A stretch of DNA of 64,000 bases from Marinobacterium_D sp050908845. Its GTDB lineage: Bacteria; Pseudomonadota; Gammaproteobacteria; Pseudomonadales; Balneatricaceae. The position numbers and the translations under genes are program-made. Of the stretch, positions 1 through 7,628 are shown in pieces. The notes under the pieces are model-generated. The model searched no databases, was not told the origin of the DNA, and was given only the letters and a program-made list of their open reading frames with translations. Position 1 is the first letter of the stretch. The number at the start of each line of letters is the position of its first letter. Where the stretch lies: positions 3,658,001-3,722,000 of the forward strand of contig NZ_CP194171.1 of the NCBI RefSeq assembly GCF_050908845.1, given 5' to 3'.

Positions 1-39
1 TCGAGACCTGTTATCAAACTCAGAGAGCACCCCTCAGGG

Positions 40-819
40 TTAGAAAGTGCCCGGATAATCACCGCCATCCAGCAACAGATTCTGGCCCGTGATAAAGCCG
101 GCCTGCGTGCCGCAGAGAAAAGCGCACATGGCGCCGAATTCAGACGGATCACCAAACCGGCCTGCAGGATTGGCCTGCATCTGCTGCTGGCGAACCTGAG
201 CGGCCGTGGTACCCAGCTTCTGTGCGTACGACTCCAGGGTCGAGGTCAGGCGGTCGGTCTCGAACGAACCGGGCAGCAGATTGTTGATGGTGACATTATC
301 CACCACGGTCTCTCGGGCCAGCCCGGCAACAAAGCCGGTCAGCCCGCTGCGGGCACCATTGGACAGGCCGAGAATCGAGATCGGCGCCTTGACTGCCGAC
401 GAGGTGATATTGACGATGCGGCCAAAGCCGCGCTCGCGCATGCCGTCCACCACCGCCTTGATCAGGAAGATCGGCGTCAGCATGTTGGCGTCCAGTGCCG
501 CATGCCATGTCTGCTCATCCCAAGCGTGAAAGTCTCCCGGTGGTGGACCGCCGGCATTGGTGACCAGGATATCGGGGCCCGGACAGGCGGCCAGTACCGC
601 TTTGCGCCCCGCTTCGGTGGTGATATCGGCGGCGACCGCCTGAACACTGACACCGGTCTGCTGACGCAGCTCGGCAGCGGTCTGCGCCAGTACCTCGGCA
701 TTACGGGCATTGATAACCAGGTCCACGCCCTCTTCGGCTAGCGCCAGAGCGCAGGCTCGCCCCAGGCCCTTGGACGCACCGCAGACAATCGCCTTGCGGC
801 CTTTGAGATTAAGATTCAT
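40..819 (-). CDS. SDR-family oxidoreductase, BKR-like, lacking the YxxxK motif
   Basis: A 259-residue short-chain dehydrogenase/reductase. The N-terminal Rossmann signature is CGASKGLG (residues 13-20) and the NAG motif is present (ITTEAG... then VTNAGG near residue 88), so it should bind NAD(P)H. The usual catalytic YxxxK is replaced: after NITSS the aligned stretch reads LSNGARSG, with Leu where Tyr and Arg where Lys normally stand. That is typical, from memory, of a beta-ketoacyl-reductase-like SDR subgroup, so the protein may be an atypical reductase or a non-classical enzyme. It lies 95 bp downstream of the DUF1330 gene on the same strand and is probably co-transcribed with it from the operator-rich region at 1.3-1.7 kb. 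Substrate not predictable. Confidence 0.85.
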   Translation of the reverse strand: MNLNLKGRKAIVCGASKGLGRACALALAEEGVDLVINARNAEVLAQTAAELRQQTGVSVQAVAADITTEAGRKAVLAACPGPDILVTNAGGPPPGDFHAWDEQTWHAALDANMLTPIFLIKAVVDGMRERGFGRIVNITSSAVKAPISILGLSNGARSGLTGFVAGLARETVVDNVTINNLLPGSFETDRLTSTLESYAQKLGTTAAQVRQQQMQANPAGRFGDPSEFGAMCAFLCGTQAGFITGQNLLLDGGDYPGTF

Positions 820-914
820 ACAGTGATTTATCCGTTGCTGGTGTTAGGGGAGCACCCCCGGAAGGGTTGAGATCCAGGCGCACCTCCAATGCGCCCGATA
901 AGCTTTCCGAGCCT

Positions 915-1202
915 TCAGGTGCCTTCCACCGAAACCACACGCGCCGAGCTACACTCGTCTCGAATCGTTTTCAGGCCCTGGTAGACATCGCTGTAGTAAA
1001 ACCCTTCCAGCGCCTCTTGTGACGGAAACTCGAACAGCACTATCCGGCGTGGTTCCCAGTCCCCTTCGAAGACTTTATGCGCTCCTCCACGAGACAGATA
1101 CTTGCCACCACAGGACTCGATGACCGGCTTTACCTGGGACATAAAATCCTGGTACCGCTTGGGGTCGTAGATATCGACATCAAAAATCGCATAGGCACTC
1201 AT
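915..1202 (-). CDS. DUF1330 family protein
   Basis: A 95-residue protein of the small ferredoxin-like, dimeric alpha/beta-barrel DUF1330 family. It has the family pattern: an N-terminal strand AYAIFDVDI, a Y-x-x-F helix (KRYQDFMSQV), a GGKYLSRGG turn, and RRIVLFEFPS followed by an aromatic helix ALEGFYYSDVYQ. No catalytic role is established for the family; members often sit in catabolic operons. It is the first gene of the minus-strand unit that also contains the SDR at 40-819. Three pairs of the 21-bp-spaced operator lie upstream (1339-1669), which puts it in the AraC regulon proposed here. Confidence 0.85.
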   Translation of the reverse strand: MSAYAIFDVDIYDPKRYQDFMSQVKPVIESCGGKYLSRGGAHKVFEGDWEPRRIVLFEFPSQEALEGFYYSDVYQGLKTIRDECSSARVVSVEGT

Positions 1203-1338
1203 CTGGTTTTCCTCCCAATTACGCAGACGTTTTTCATCTCGCCGCGCCGAGACGCTTCTCGTCCAGGTTCACCAAATAACGAAAAGCATCTTCCGCGGCC
1301 TGAGAGGTCCTAGAGTAAGAAAGTTTGCCAGTGAGAAT

Positions 1339-1365
1339 TTGACCCAAGACGAACGCGACTTGATA
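1339..1365 (-). promoter_or_regulatory. Proposed AraC-type operator pair 1 (DUF1330/SDR unit)
   Basis: On the plus strand TTGACC (1339-1344) and TTGATA (1360-1365) start exactly 21 bp apart. Read toward the DUF1330 gene they are TATCAA and GGTCAA, embedded in CGCAAACTATCAAGT and CGTCTTGGGTCAAAT. The pair lies about 137 bp upstream of the DUF1330 start codon. Two direct repeats two helical turns apart are the usual arrangement for AraC-family DNA binding; assignment to the regulator at 1708 is inference. Confidence 0.5.
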
Positions 1366-1520
1366 GTTTGCGAGAGGCTGGCAAAAAGGCAGTACGCCAG
1401 GCCTTGTGCTTGCACATTTCGCGACACCGCAAGAGCGGCACGCCCACGCCCCCGAGGCCGATCACCGCAACGATAATCCCGTTGAGCAAGCGACCGACGC
1501 TCGACTTAACCGCTATCGAT

Positions 1521-1547
1521 TTGACCTTTTGCGCAATCGGCTTGTCT
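1521..1547 (-). promoter_or_regulatory. Proposed AraC-type operator pair 2
   Basis: TTGACC (1521-1526) and TTGTCT (1542-1547) are 21 bp apart, in the same orientation as the other pairs of this intergenic region. Its reverse complement shares CGCTGTCATAAAA exactly with the pair upstream of the FAD oxidase (2857-2883), which supports a common protein. Confidence 0.45.
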
Positions 1548-1642
1548 TTTTATGACAGCGATACCGGTCCTGGCGCCGGAAAACCGCCTGTATAGCCCGT
1601 GATCAGTGGAGTTTCTGGATTTAAGGAGAGTTTCGCGGCGAT

Positions 1643-1669
1643 TTGACAATAAGTGGCGGCGAATTGATC
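1643..1669 (-). promoter_or_regulatory. Proposed AraC-type operator pair 3, close to the araC-type start
   Basis: TTGACA (1643-1648) and TTGATC (1664-1669) are 21 bp apart. The pair ends only 38 bp before the start codon of the AraC-family gene, so besides acting on the divergent DUF1330 unit it could overlap the regulator's own promoter and give autoregulation. Confidence 0.5.
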
Positions 1670-1707
1670 ATCAGTGACACAGCCGCATAATAATAAAAAG
1701 GCCAAGT

Positions 1708-2730
1708 ATGACTTACCCCAAAACTTCACCGAAGGTGAAAAGTAGTGCCCTTATGGGCTTCCTGCCGCTATGCCGGAGCCTGAATATCAATCCGATCGAG
1801 ATTCTCGCCGCTGAAGGCCTCTCCAGCGCGGTATTGAGATCAATGGATCTGATGATCTCCTACAACAGCCTCGCCCATGTACTCAATCACGCCACCGATG
1901 CCGCAGAGCACCCACTGTTCGGCGCCTCACTGGCGGGTTATCAGGGCCTGAAGACCTTCGGCCCACTCGGCCTGCTGGCCTCCCAAAGCCAATCAGTAGC
2001 GGGCAGCCTGGATATCATTCAGAAGTATTTCCACTTTCACGCCGAGGGCGTCAACATAAATCTGCAGCCCCACGGCAAGGATACCCATCTGGGCCTGGAA
2101 ATCATGACCGACCCCTCGATCAGCCAGGAGCAGGTACTCGAATTGAGCCTTGTTTTCGGCTACCGGATCCTGACGGAGCTGTCGCCGGAATTCGCCGACC
2201 AAACCCAGATTCATTTCCGCCACGCTCCGCTGGCGCCGCTTGAGCAGTACCAGGCGTTGACGCCTGCCAAGCTCTGCTTTGAGCAGGAGAAAGATGCGCT
2301 CGTCTTCCCCTCCCGGTTGCTGGACTGCAAACCCAAACCCGCCTCGGAAGAGGTGAAAAACTACCTGGAGACCTTCCTGGAGCGCGAGTCCAAGGGACAG
2401 CAGCAGCCGCTGCAGTACAAGGTATCCAAGCTGATCTACGAACTTATCCCGTCCGGAGAAGCAACACTGACCACCATCGCGCCGATGCTGGGATTGAATG
2501 TGCGGACCCTGCAGCGCGAATTAAGCCTGGCAGGCACCGAGTTTCGCACCCTGCTTGATGAGGTACGTTTCGAGATCGCCCGGACATCGCTAGAGCAGAA
2601 CTCCCCGATCACCGACGTGGCGCTGAACCTGGGCTACTCGGAGCTGAGTGCTTTCTCCCGCGCCTTCAAGCGCTGGTCCGGTGTCCCTCCCCAGCAGTGG
2701 CGCCAGAGCCATTACCAGGCACTACACTGA
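1708..2730 (+). CDS. AraC-family transcriptional regulator
   Basis: A 340-residue regulator. Residues about 20-210 form the long N-terminal ligand domain seen in OruR/ArgR-like AraC proteins (Arabinose_bd type). The C-terminal 100 residues hold the double helix-turn-helix: first helix pair around LTTIAPMLGLNVRTLQREL and second around ITDVALNLGYSELSAFSRAF, ending in the family RWSGVPPQQWR. It is divergent from the DUF1330/SDR unit and lies ahead of the FAD oxidase. The direct-repeat operators around it and before the other catabolic units have the geometry expected for this class. Start ATG at 1708; the upstream bases AAAAAGGCCAAGT give a modest ribosome site. A strong terminator follows. Inducer unknown. 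Confidence 0.9.
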   Translation: MTYPKTSPKVKSSALMGFLPLCRSLNINPIEILAAEGLSSAVLRSMDLMISYNSLAHVLNHATDAAEHPLFGASLAGYQGLKTFGPLGLLASQSQSVAGSLDIIQKYFHFHAEGVNINLQPHGKDTHLGLEIMTDPSISQEQVLELSLVFGYRILTELSPEFADQTQIHFRHAPLAPLEQYQALTPAKLCFEQEKDALVFPSRLLDCKPKPASEEVKNYLETFLERESKGQQQPLQYKVSKLIYELIPSGEATLTTIAPMLGLNVRTLQRELSLAGTEFRTLLDEVRFEIARTSLEQNSPITDVALNLGYSELSAFSRAFKRWSGVPPQQWRQSHYQALH

Positions 2731-2761
2731 CAGACGCTTAAGCGAGCGCTGTTGTGCATCG

Positions 2762-2797
2762 AAAAGGGGCTTCGGACAAGCCCCTTTTCGCTTTTTT
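2762..2797 (+). terminator. Rho-independent terminator of the araC-type gene
   Basis: An 11-bp perfect stem (AAAAGGGGCTT / AAGCCCCTTTT) with a 5-nt loop CGGAC is followed after CGC by six T (2792-2797). It starts 31 bp after the stop codon of the regulator. Confidence 0.9.
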
Positions 2798-2856
2798 GGC
2801 TGCGCTGAACCCCGTCTCCCGCCACACCACGAAAGAGTGTTAACGCTGTCATAAAA

Positions 2857-2883
2857 TCACCAATTGGCGTCATCTTTGGTCAA
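2857..2883 (+). promoter_or_regulatory. Proposed AraC-type operator pair before the FAD oxidase (one half weak)
   Basis: GGTCAA at 2878-2883, in CATCTTTGGTCAAGC, matches the motif well. The half 21 bp upstream (TCACCA, 2857-2862) is weak in the hexamer, but its 5' flank CGCTGTCATAAAA is identical to that of the 1521-1547 pair. It is about 110 bp upstream of the ATG at 2991. Confidence 0.4.
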
Positions 2884-2990
2884 GCCAGCCCCCGCCCCGA
2901 TCACTACCTTATAAAGCCTGAACCCTTGCCGGAGGCCCTGCCCTCCTGGCCCTAAAGCCATCAGGCAATAATAAAAAGCGGACTGCATTC

Positions 2991-4364
2991 ATGAGCGTAG
3001 ATTTGATTCAAGCACTGACCGACATAGTCGGCGAAAAGGGCATGCTGACCGGCAGCGATGTAAGCCAACGTCCGGATGCCTGGATGGGAGCTGCCACCTG
3101 TCAGGCCAAGGCGATCGTGCGACCGGCCAGCACCGAAGAGCTTTCCGCCGTTATGAAACTCTGCCACCAGAACGACCAGACGGTTACCACTCATGGCGGC
3201 GTCACCGGACTGGTCGGCGGGACGCTGAGCCAGCCCAGCGATATCGTCGTCTCCCTGGAGCGCATGCGCAATATTATCGAGGTCGATGAGCAAAACCGTA
3301 CCCTGACCGCAGAAGCCGGTGTCACCCTGCAGGCGATTCAGGAAGCGGCCGAGGCAGCGGAGCTGTTCTACCCGGTCGACCTGGGTGCCCGCGGCAGCGC
3401 CACCATCGGCGGTAATATCGCCACCAACGCCGGCGGTAACCGGGTGCTGCGTTACGGCATGACCCGGGACTCCGTGCTCGGCCTCGAGGCGGTATTGGCC
3501 GATGGCACCGTTATCTCCTCAATGTCGAAGGTGATCAAGAACAACACCGGTTATGACCTGCGCCAGCTGTTTGTCGGCAGCGAGGGAACGCTGGGCATCG
3601 TCACCCGTGCGGTACTGCGGTTACGCGCCAAACCGCAGGGAGAAGCCACGGCACTGGTGGCGGTGGAGCGCTTCGCAGACCTCAGCAAGCTGCTAAGCCT
3701 CGCCGAAGCCGGCTTGAGCGGCGGTCTCAGCTCATTCGAGGTGATGTGGAACGATTTCTACAGCCTGGTTACCAGTTTCGAGCGTCACAAGGCTCCGCTG
3801 GAGGCGAGCTCGCCCTTCTACGTGATTCTGGAAACCCAGGGCAAGAGCAATGAGCTGGAACAGGCTCGTCTCGAGGAGCTGCTGGGCGAAGCCCTGGAAC
3901 AGGAGCTGATCAGCGATGCGATCCTGACCCAGTCGGTCAGCGAGCGCGACAAGGTGTGGGCGATACGGGATGACATCGAGGCCCTGTTCAGCCTGGCGCC
4001 ACTCCACGGGTTCGATGTCAGCCTGCCGATTGCAGCCATGGATGACTACCTGCGCAAGCTTCGCAAACAGCTGCTTGAGCGCTGGCCGGACAGCGCCTGT
4101 ATCGTTTTCGGCCACCTGGGCGATGGCAACCTGCATATCATCATCGGCAAGATCCCGTCTGAAGATAAGAAAGCGGTGGAGAGGCTGGTCTATGGCGGCC
4201 TTGCGCCTCTGGGGGGATCGATCTCGGCCGAGCACGGTATCGGCTATGAAAAGAAACCCTACCTGTGCTGCAGCCGCTCTGACGCCGAGATCGCCCTGAT
4301 GCGAACCCTCAAGCAGGCGATGGACCCGAAAAAGCTGCTCAACCGGGGCAAGGTTTTCGACTGA
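2991..4364 (+). CDS. FAD-linked 2-hydroxyacid dehydrogenase/oxidase (GlcD/D-lactate/D-2-hydroxyglutarate type)
   Basis: A 457-residue flavoprotein of the VAO/PCMH fold. The N-terminal FAD_binding_4 domain (about 38-175) shows THGGVTGLVGG and GNIATNAGGNRVLRYG, which bind FAD pyrophosphate. The C-terminal FAD-oxidase_C domain carries GHLGDGNLHI (near 374) and the EHGIGYEKK stretch (near 414), where His residues typically act in metal and substrate binding. Family members oxidise D-lactate, glycolate, D-2-hydroxyglutarate or similar hydroxy acids and pass electrons to the respiratory chain. It is monocistronic between two terminators. In this locus it probably handles a hydroxy acid produced by the neighbouring dehydrogenases. 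The exact substrate cannot be told from sequence. Confidence 0.88.
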   Translation: MSVDLIQALTDIVGEKGMLTGSDVSQRPDAWMGAATCQAKAIVRPASTEELSAVMKLCHQNDQTVTTHGGVTGLVGGTLSQPSDIVVSLERMRNIIEVDEQNRTLTAEAGVTLQAIQEAAEAAELFYPVDLGARGSATIGGNIATNAGGNRVLRYGMTRDSVLGLEAVLADGTVISSMSKVIKNNTGYDLRQLFVGSEGTLGIVTRAVLRLRAKPQGEATALVAVERFADLSKLLSLAEAGLSGGLSSFEVMWNDFYSLVTSFERHKAPLEASSPFYVILETQGKSNELEQARLEELLGEALEQELISDAILTQSVSERDKVWAIRDDIEALFSLAPLHGFDVSLPIAAMDDYLRKLRKQLLERWPDSACIVFGHLGDGNLHIIIGKIPSEDKKAVERLVYGGLAPLGGSISAEHGIGYEKKPYLCCSRSDAEIALMRTLKQAMDPKKLLNRGKVFD

Positions 4365-4392
4365 GCCTCCAATGCTCCTGCACATTTCTCCC

Positions 4393-4428
4393 GCTGAAGA
4401 GCAGCAATCGCGGCTCTTCAGCTTTGTG
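4393..4428 (+). terminator. Probable terminator after the FAD oxidase
   Basis: A 10-bp perfect stem GCTGAAGAGC / GCTCTTCAGC (4393-4402 and 4413-4422) with a 10-nt loop is followed by TTTGTG. It starts 28 bp after the stop codon. The rest of the 4365-4681 gap holds the operator pair described next and no gene. Confidence 0.65.
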
Positions 4429-4481
4429 CTGCTCTGACGTGCTGTAACCCTCCACCCCTATCTCTCTGCCCTGTCGTTTTG

Positions 4482-4508
4482 TGTCAACAGCGAGGCAGTT
4501 TTTGTCAA
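4482..4508 (+). promoter_or_regulatory. Proposed AraC-type operator pair before the Tat/GMC unit
   Basis: Two exact TGTCAA hexamers at 4482-4487 and 4503-4508 start 21 bp apart, in CGTTTTGTGTCAAC and CAGTTTTTGTCAAG. The pair is about 175 bp upstream of the ATG at 4682. Confidence 0.6.
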
Positions 4509-4681
4509 GATCGCCAACCCGCTGCCACCTAGCATGTGACTCAGCACATTGCTCAAAGGCCACAGGAGTGCGGAGAACGCCAGCAATGCGGTTCCACTTG
4601 AGCAACGACCTCGTCGCGACAGGCCTCGACTGTCTCAACGATCCAGATACTTAGACCATAACTAAAACAAGGCTAAGAACG

Positions 4682-5248
4682 ATGGGTAACAACTCTACAC
4701 TTCCGTCGGCAACCCGCCGGCTGTTCCTGCAGCGTTCGCTGTTGGCGCTGGGAGCGGTCGTCGCCGCACCGGCGATCAGCACCGCAGCGTTTGCCGACAC
4801 CTCAGCTATCGACGCACCGAGCCTTAAGGTACTCAGCGCCGAAGACTACCGCATCCTTTCCGTAGTGACCGATACCGTTATTCCGCGTGACGGTGCCTTC
4901 CCCCTGGGCGCACTGGATGTGGATCTGGCCGGCCGGATCGATGCCTACCTGGAGCCTGAAGATACCGAACTGCTGCAGGGACTGCGCGGCGCACTGATGT
5001 TCCTTGAGCATAAGGCGCCCGGTCTGATCGGTATCGACAACCCGTTTAGCGCCCTGCCCCAGGACCAGCGCGAATCCCTGTTGTTGACGCTGCGTGACGC
5101 CGGTGGCGATGCCACCGCGGTGTTCGCCGCGCTGCGTGGAATCAGCATGTTTTATTTCTATACCGATGAGCAGGCCTGGCCGCAGTTCAACTATGACGGC
5201 CCGCTGGTCAAGCGCGGTAAGCCGGTCTATCCGCAGGTGAGGGATTGA
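4682..5248 (+). CDS. Tat-exported gluconate 2-dehydrogenase subunit-3-like protein
   Basis: A 188-residue protein with a twin-arginine signal: TRRLFLQRSLLALGAVVAAP (residues 12-31), followed by a hydrophobic stretch and a likely cut near AFA-D. The mature part (TLKVLSAEDYRILSVVTDTVIPRDG-like opening) matches the gluconate_2-dh3 family, small subunits that are exported together with a GMC flavoprotein partner. The partner gene follows one base after its stop codon. The pair suggests a periplasmic, membrane-linked alcohol, sugar or polyol dehydrogenase; the large subunit has no signal of its own and would ride out on this one. First gene of the 4.7-10.4 kb unit. Confidence 0.85.
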   Translation: MGNNSTLPSATRRLFLQRSLLALGAVVAAPAISTAAFADTSAIDAPSLKVLSAEDYRILSVVTDTVIPRDGAFPLGALDVDLAGRIDAYLEPEDTELLQGLRGALMFLEHKAPGLIGIDNPFSALPQDQRESLLLTLRDAGGDATAVFAALRGISMFYFYTDEQAWPQFNYDGPLVKRGKPVYPQVRD

Positions 5249-5249
5249 G

Positions 5250-6791
5250 ATGATTATCCAAGGTCACGAGATTTTTTCCCCGCTCACGCTGAAGACTCAC
5301 TCCGTTGTGGTCGGCTCCGGCGCCGGCGGCGGCGTGGCGGCCTACCATATGGCGGCCGCCGGTCTGGATACCGTTGTGCTGGAGGAAGGGGGTTACTTCC
5401 AGGCGAAGGACTTCAACCAGCGCGAAGAGGATATGATGCCGGCGCTCTACCGCAGTGCCGGCCGCCAGATGACCACCGATGGTCTGATCTACGTCTGGCA
5501 GGGGTCCACCTTTGGTGGCTCCACCGTGATCAACACCGCCGACGCCACGCCAATCGAGGCGGAGGTGCTGCACCACTGGCAGCAGAAGTTCGGCCTGAAC
5601 GAACTCACCGAAGATAACCTGGCGGCGTCCTACGAGCGTGTTTACAAAACGCTGAACGTTCACCGCCTTGAGGAGAAGATCCTCAACCGCAACAACAAGG
5701 TGCTGCTGGAAACCGCCAACCGCCTGGGCTACAAGGCCGGCGTATTCAACTCTAACCGCAAGGGCTGTATCGGTAGCGGCTACTGCTTCCAGGGTTGCGC
5801 CTACGACGCCAAACAGGGCACCAATCTGACCTACCTGCCGATGGCATCTGACCTCGGTGCGCGGATCTACACCGATGTACGCGTAGACCGTATTGAGCCG
5901 ATCTCGGGTAACCGCTACCGCATCCTCGCCAGCGTGGTTGAGCGCGGTACGCGTCGCTTCCGCCACCCGGTGGAGATCGACTGCGAGCGCATTATCATGG
6001 CGGCGGGCACCGTGCATACCCCGGCGATTCTGAAACGCTCCGGCTTCGACAAGGCGCTGCCGCAGCTCGGCAAGAATATCTCTCTGCAGCCGCAGATCGG
6101 ACTCGCCGCCACCTTCCCGGATGAAGACAAGATGACCTCCTGGCGTGGCGCGCCCCAGTCGATCTACATGAGCGAGTTCGATGACAACCGCGCCGAGCAT
6201 GGCCTGGGCGGCTTCCGTATGGAAGGCGTCGGTGGCATGGCTGGCGTCTTCGCCCAGTTCTCCAACAAGATCGGCCTGGACCACAAGCGGATGATGGAGC
6301 AGTTCCCCAGTACCCATTACTCCGCCCTGCTGGTTCCCGATCAGCCCAGCGGCACTCTCGACTGGGAATGGGCAGCCGATGGCAGCGTCAAGCCGAAGAT
6401 CCAGTACGCCCTGACCGCCGAATGGAAACAGCGTTTCAAGCGCGGTTTTAAAACCGCGGCGGAGTTCCTGTTTGAGGCAGGCGCCAAAGAGGTCAACTGC
6501 AACAGCCCGGTGTTCGGCTCGCTCACCAGCCCCGATCAGCTGTCCCGCATCGATGACTTCCCGCTGGAACCGGGCCTGGTGGCGCTGACCTCCGCCCATG
6601 TGCAGGGCAGCTGCCGTATCGGCGTGAATGCCGATGTGGGCGTGGTGGACCAGAACCTGAAGCTGCACAACCTGGACAACATCTACGTGGTCGATGGTTC
6701 GGTAATGCCGACCACCGCCTCCACCCACACGATGATTCCGATCATGGTGATGGCGGACCGGGCGATGCACAAGCTGGCCCAGGGCGCCTGA
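5250..6791 (+). CDS. GMC-family FAD alcohol oxidoreductase, large subunit
   Basis: A 513-residue GMC oxidoreductase. The dinucleotide-binding motif GSGAGGG is at residues 22-28 and VVLEEGG follows, where the acidic end of beta-2 binds the ribose. WQGSTFGGSTVIN is the GMC signature 1 region. The C-terminal domain has the active-site pair His450 (in SAHVQGSCRIG) and His493 (in STHTMIP), with the VVDGSVMP FAD-binding stretch between them. A Cys-rich stretch (KGCIGSGYCFQGC) resembles gluconate and sorbitol dehydrogenase large subunits. It probably works with the preceding Tat subunit as a periplasmic dehydrogenase oxidising a primary or secondary alcohol. GMC enzymes with AraC regulators, aldehyde dehydrogenases and acyl-CoA ligases also occur in polyethylene-glycol and branched-diol catabolism, so those are candidate pathways. 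Confidence 0.9.
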   Translation: MIIQGHEIFSPLTLKTHSVVVGSGAGGGVAAYHMAAAGLDTVVLEEGGYFQAKDFNQREEDMMPALYRSAGRQMTTDGLIYVWQGSTFGGSTVINTADATPIEAEVLHHWQQKFGLNELTEDNLAASYERVYKTLNVHRLEEKILNRNNKVLLETANRLGYKAGVFNSNRKGCIGSGYCFQGCAYDAKQGTNLTYLPMASDLGARIYTDVRVDRIEPISGNRYRILASVVERGTRRFRHPVEIDCERIIMAAGTVHTPAILKRSGFDKALPQLGKNISLQPQIGLAATFPDEDKMTSWRGAPQSIYMSEFDDNRAEHGLGGFRMEGVGGMAGVFAQFSNKIGLDHKRMMEQFPSTHYSALLVPDQPSGTLDWEWAADGSVKPKIQYALTAEWKQRFKRGFKTAAEFLFEAGAKEVNCNSPVFGSLTSPDQLSRIDDFPLEPGLVALTSAHVQGSCRIGVNADVGVVDQNLKLHNLDNIYVVDGSVMPTTASTHTMIPIMVMADRAMHKLAQGA

Positions 6792-6827
6792 TCGATCACC
6801 GATAAATAGAATAAAAAGGAACCTCTT

Positions 6828-7619
6828 ATGTTGAACGATACAACCCGCCAGGCGATCGCGGAGCAGATCCACACCTGCTTCAAAAGCACTGAGCAGATCG
6901 GCCTGCTGACCAAAGCCTATCCCGAGATGGAGATGGAAGACTCCTACCGCATTCAGGAGAAGGTGGTACAGAAATTTGTCGCTGAGGGCCGCAAGATCAA
7001 GGGTTACAAGATCGGCCTCACCTCCAAGGCGATGCAGGAGATGATCGGCGCCAGTGAGCCCGATTACAGCGCGATCCTCGATGACATGTTCGTTAATGAA
7101 GGCGCTGCGCTGCTGCGTGACGACTTCGCCATGCCGATGGTGGAGATCGAGATCGCCTTCGTCATCAAAAAGCGTCTTGAAGGCCCCTACGTTAACGCCG
7201 CCGAAGTGATTCAGGCTACGGATTTCATCCTGCCTTCCATCGAGGTGGTCGACTTCCGTGTGGCTCCGGAGCCCGGCATCAACGTGGTCGACACCATCGC
7301 CGACCTGGCCGCTATCGGCAAGGTTGCCCTGGGCGGTAACCCGGTACGGCTCGAAGATATCGACGTGCGCAACATCAACGCCGAACTGATCATCAACGAC
7401 GAAGTGCGCGAGTCCGGCAACTCTGCCGCCGTGCTCGGCAACCCCGTAACCGCCGTGGCCTGGCTGGTGAACAAACTCTCCGAGTTTGGCGTCGCCTTTG
7501 AACCGGGCGACGTGATCTTTTCCGGTTCCTGCACCCGCGCCCTGCCGGTTCATCCCGGCGACAAGGTTACCGCCCGTTTCGACAAGGGTCTGGGTGACGT
7601 CAATCTGAGTTTTGAGTGA
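6828..7619 (+). CDS. FAH-superfamily 2-oxo-enoate hydratase/decarboxylase (HpaH/HpcG-like)
   Basis: A 263-residue member of the fumarylacetoacetase fold, colinear with HpaH (2-oxohept-4-ene-1,7-dioate hydratase, about 267 residues) and catechol meta-pathway hydratases. Characteristic parts are GYKIGLTSKAMQ, the acidic metal site in MPMVEIEIAFVI and PSIEVVDFR, and the C-terminal PGDVIFSGSCTRALPVHPGD loop (normally SGT or TGA). The enzymes hydrate or decarboxylate 2-oxo-4-enoates using Mg2+. Nine bases separate it from ilvD. With an HpaI-type aldolase downstream, the set looks like the lower half of a meta-cleavage or sugar-acid pathway, but no ring-cleaving extradiol dioxygenase is nearby. Confidence 0.82.
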   Translation: MLNDTTRQAIAEQIHTCFKSTEQIGLLTKAYPEMEMEDSYRIQEKVVQKFVAEGRKIKGYKIGLTSKAMQEMIGASEPDYSAILDDMFVNEGAALLRDDFAMPMVEIEIAFVIKKRLEGPYVNAAEVIQATDFILPSIEVVDFRVAPEPGINVVDTIADLAAIGKVALGGNPVRLEDIDVRNINAELIINDEVRESGNSAAVLGNPVTAVAWLVNKLSEFGVAFEPGDVIFSGSCTRALPVHPGDKVTARFDKGLGDVNLSFE

Positions 7620-7628
7620 GAGGCCAAC

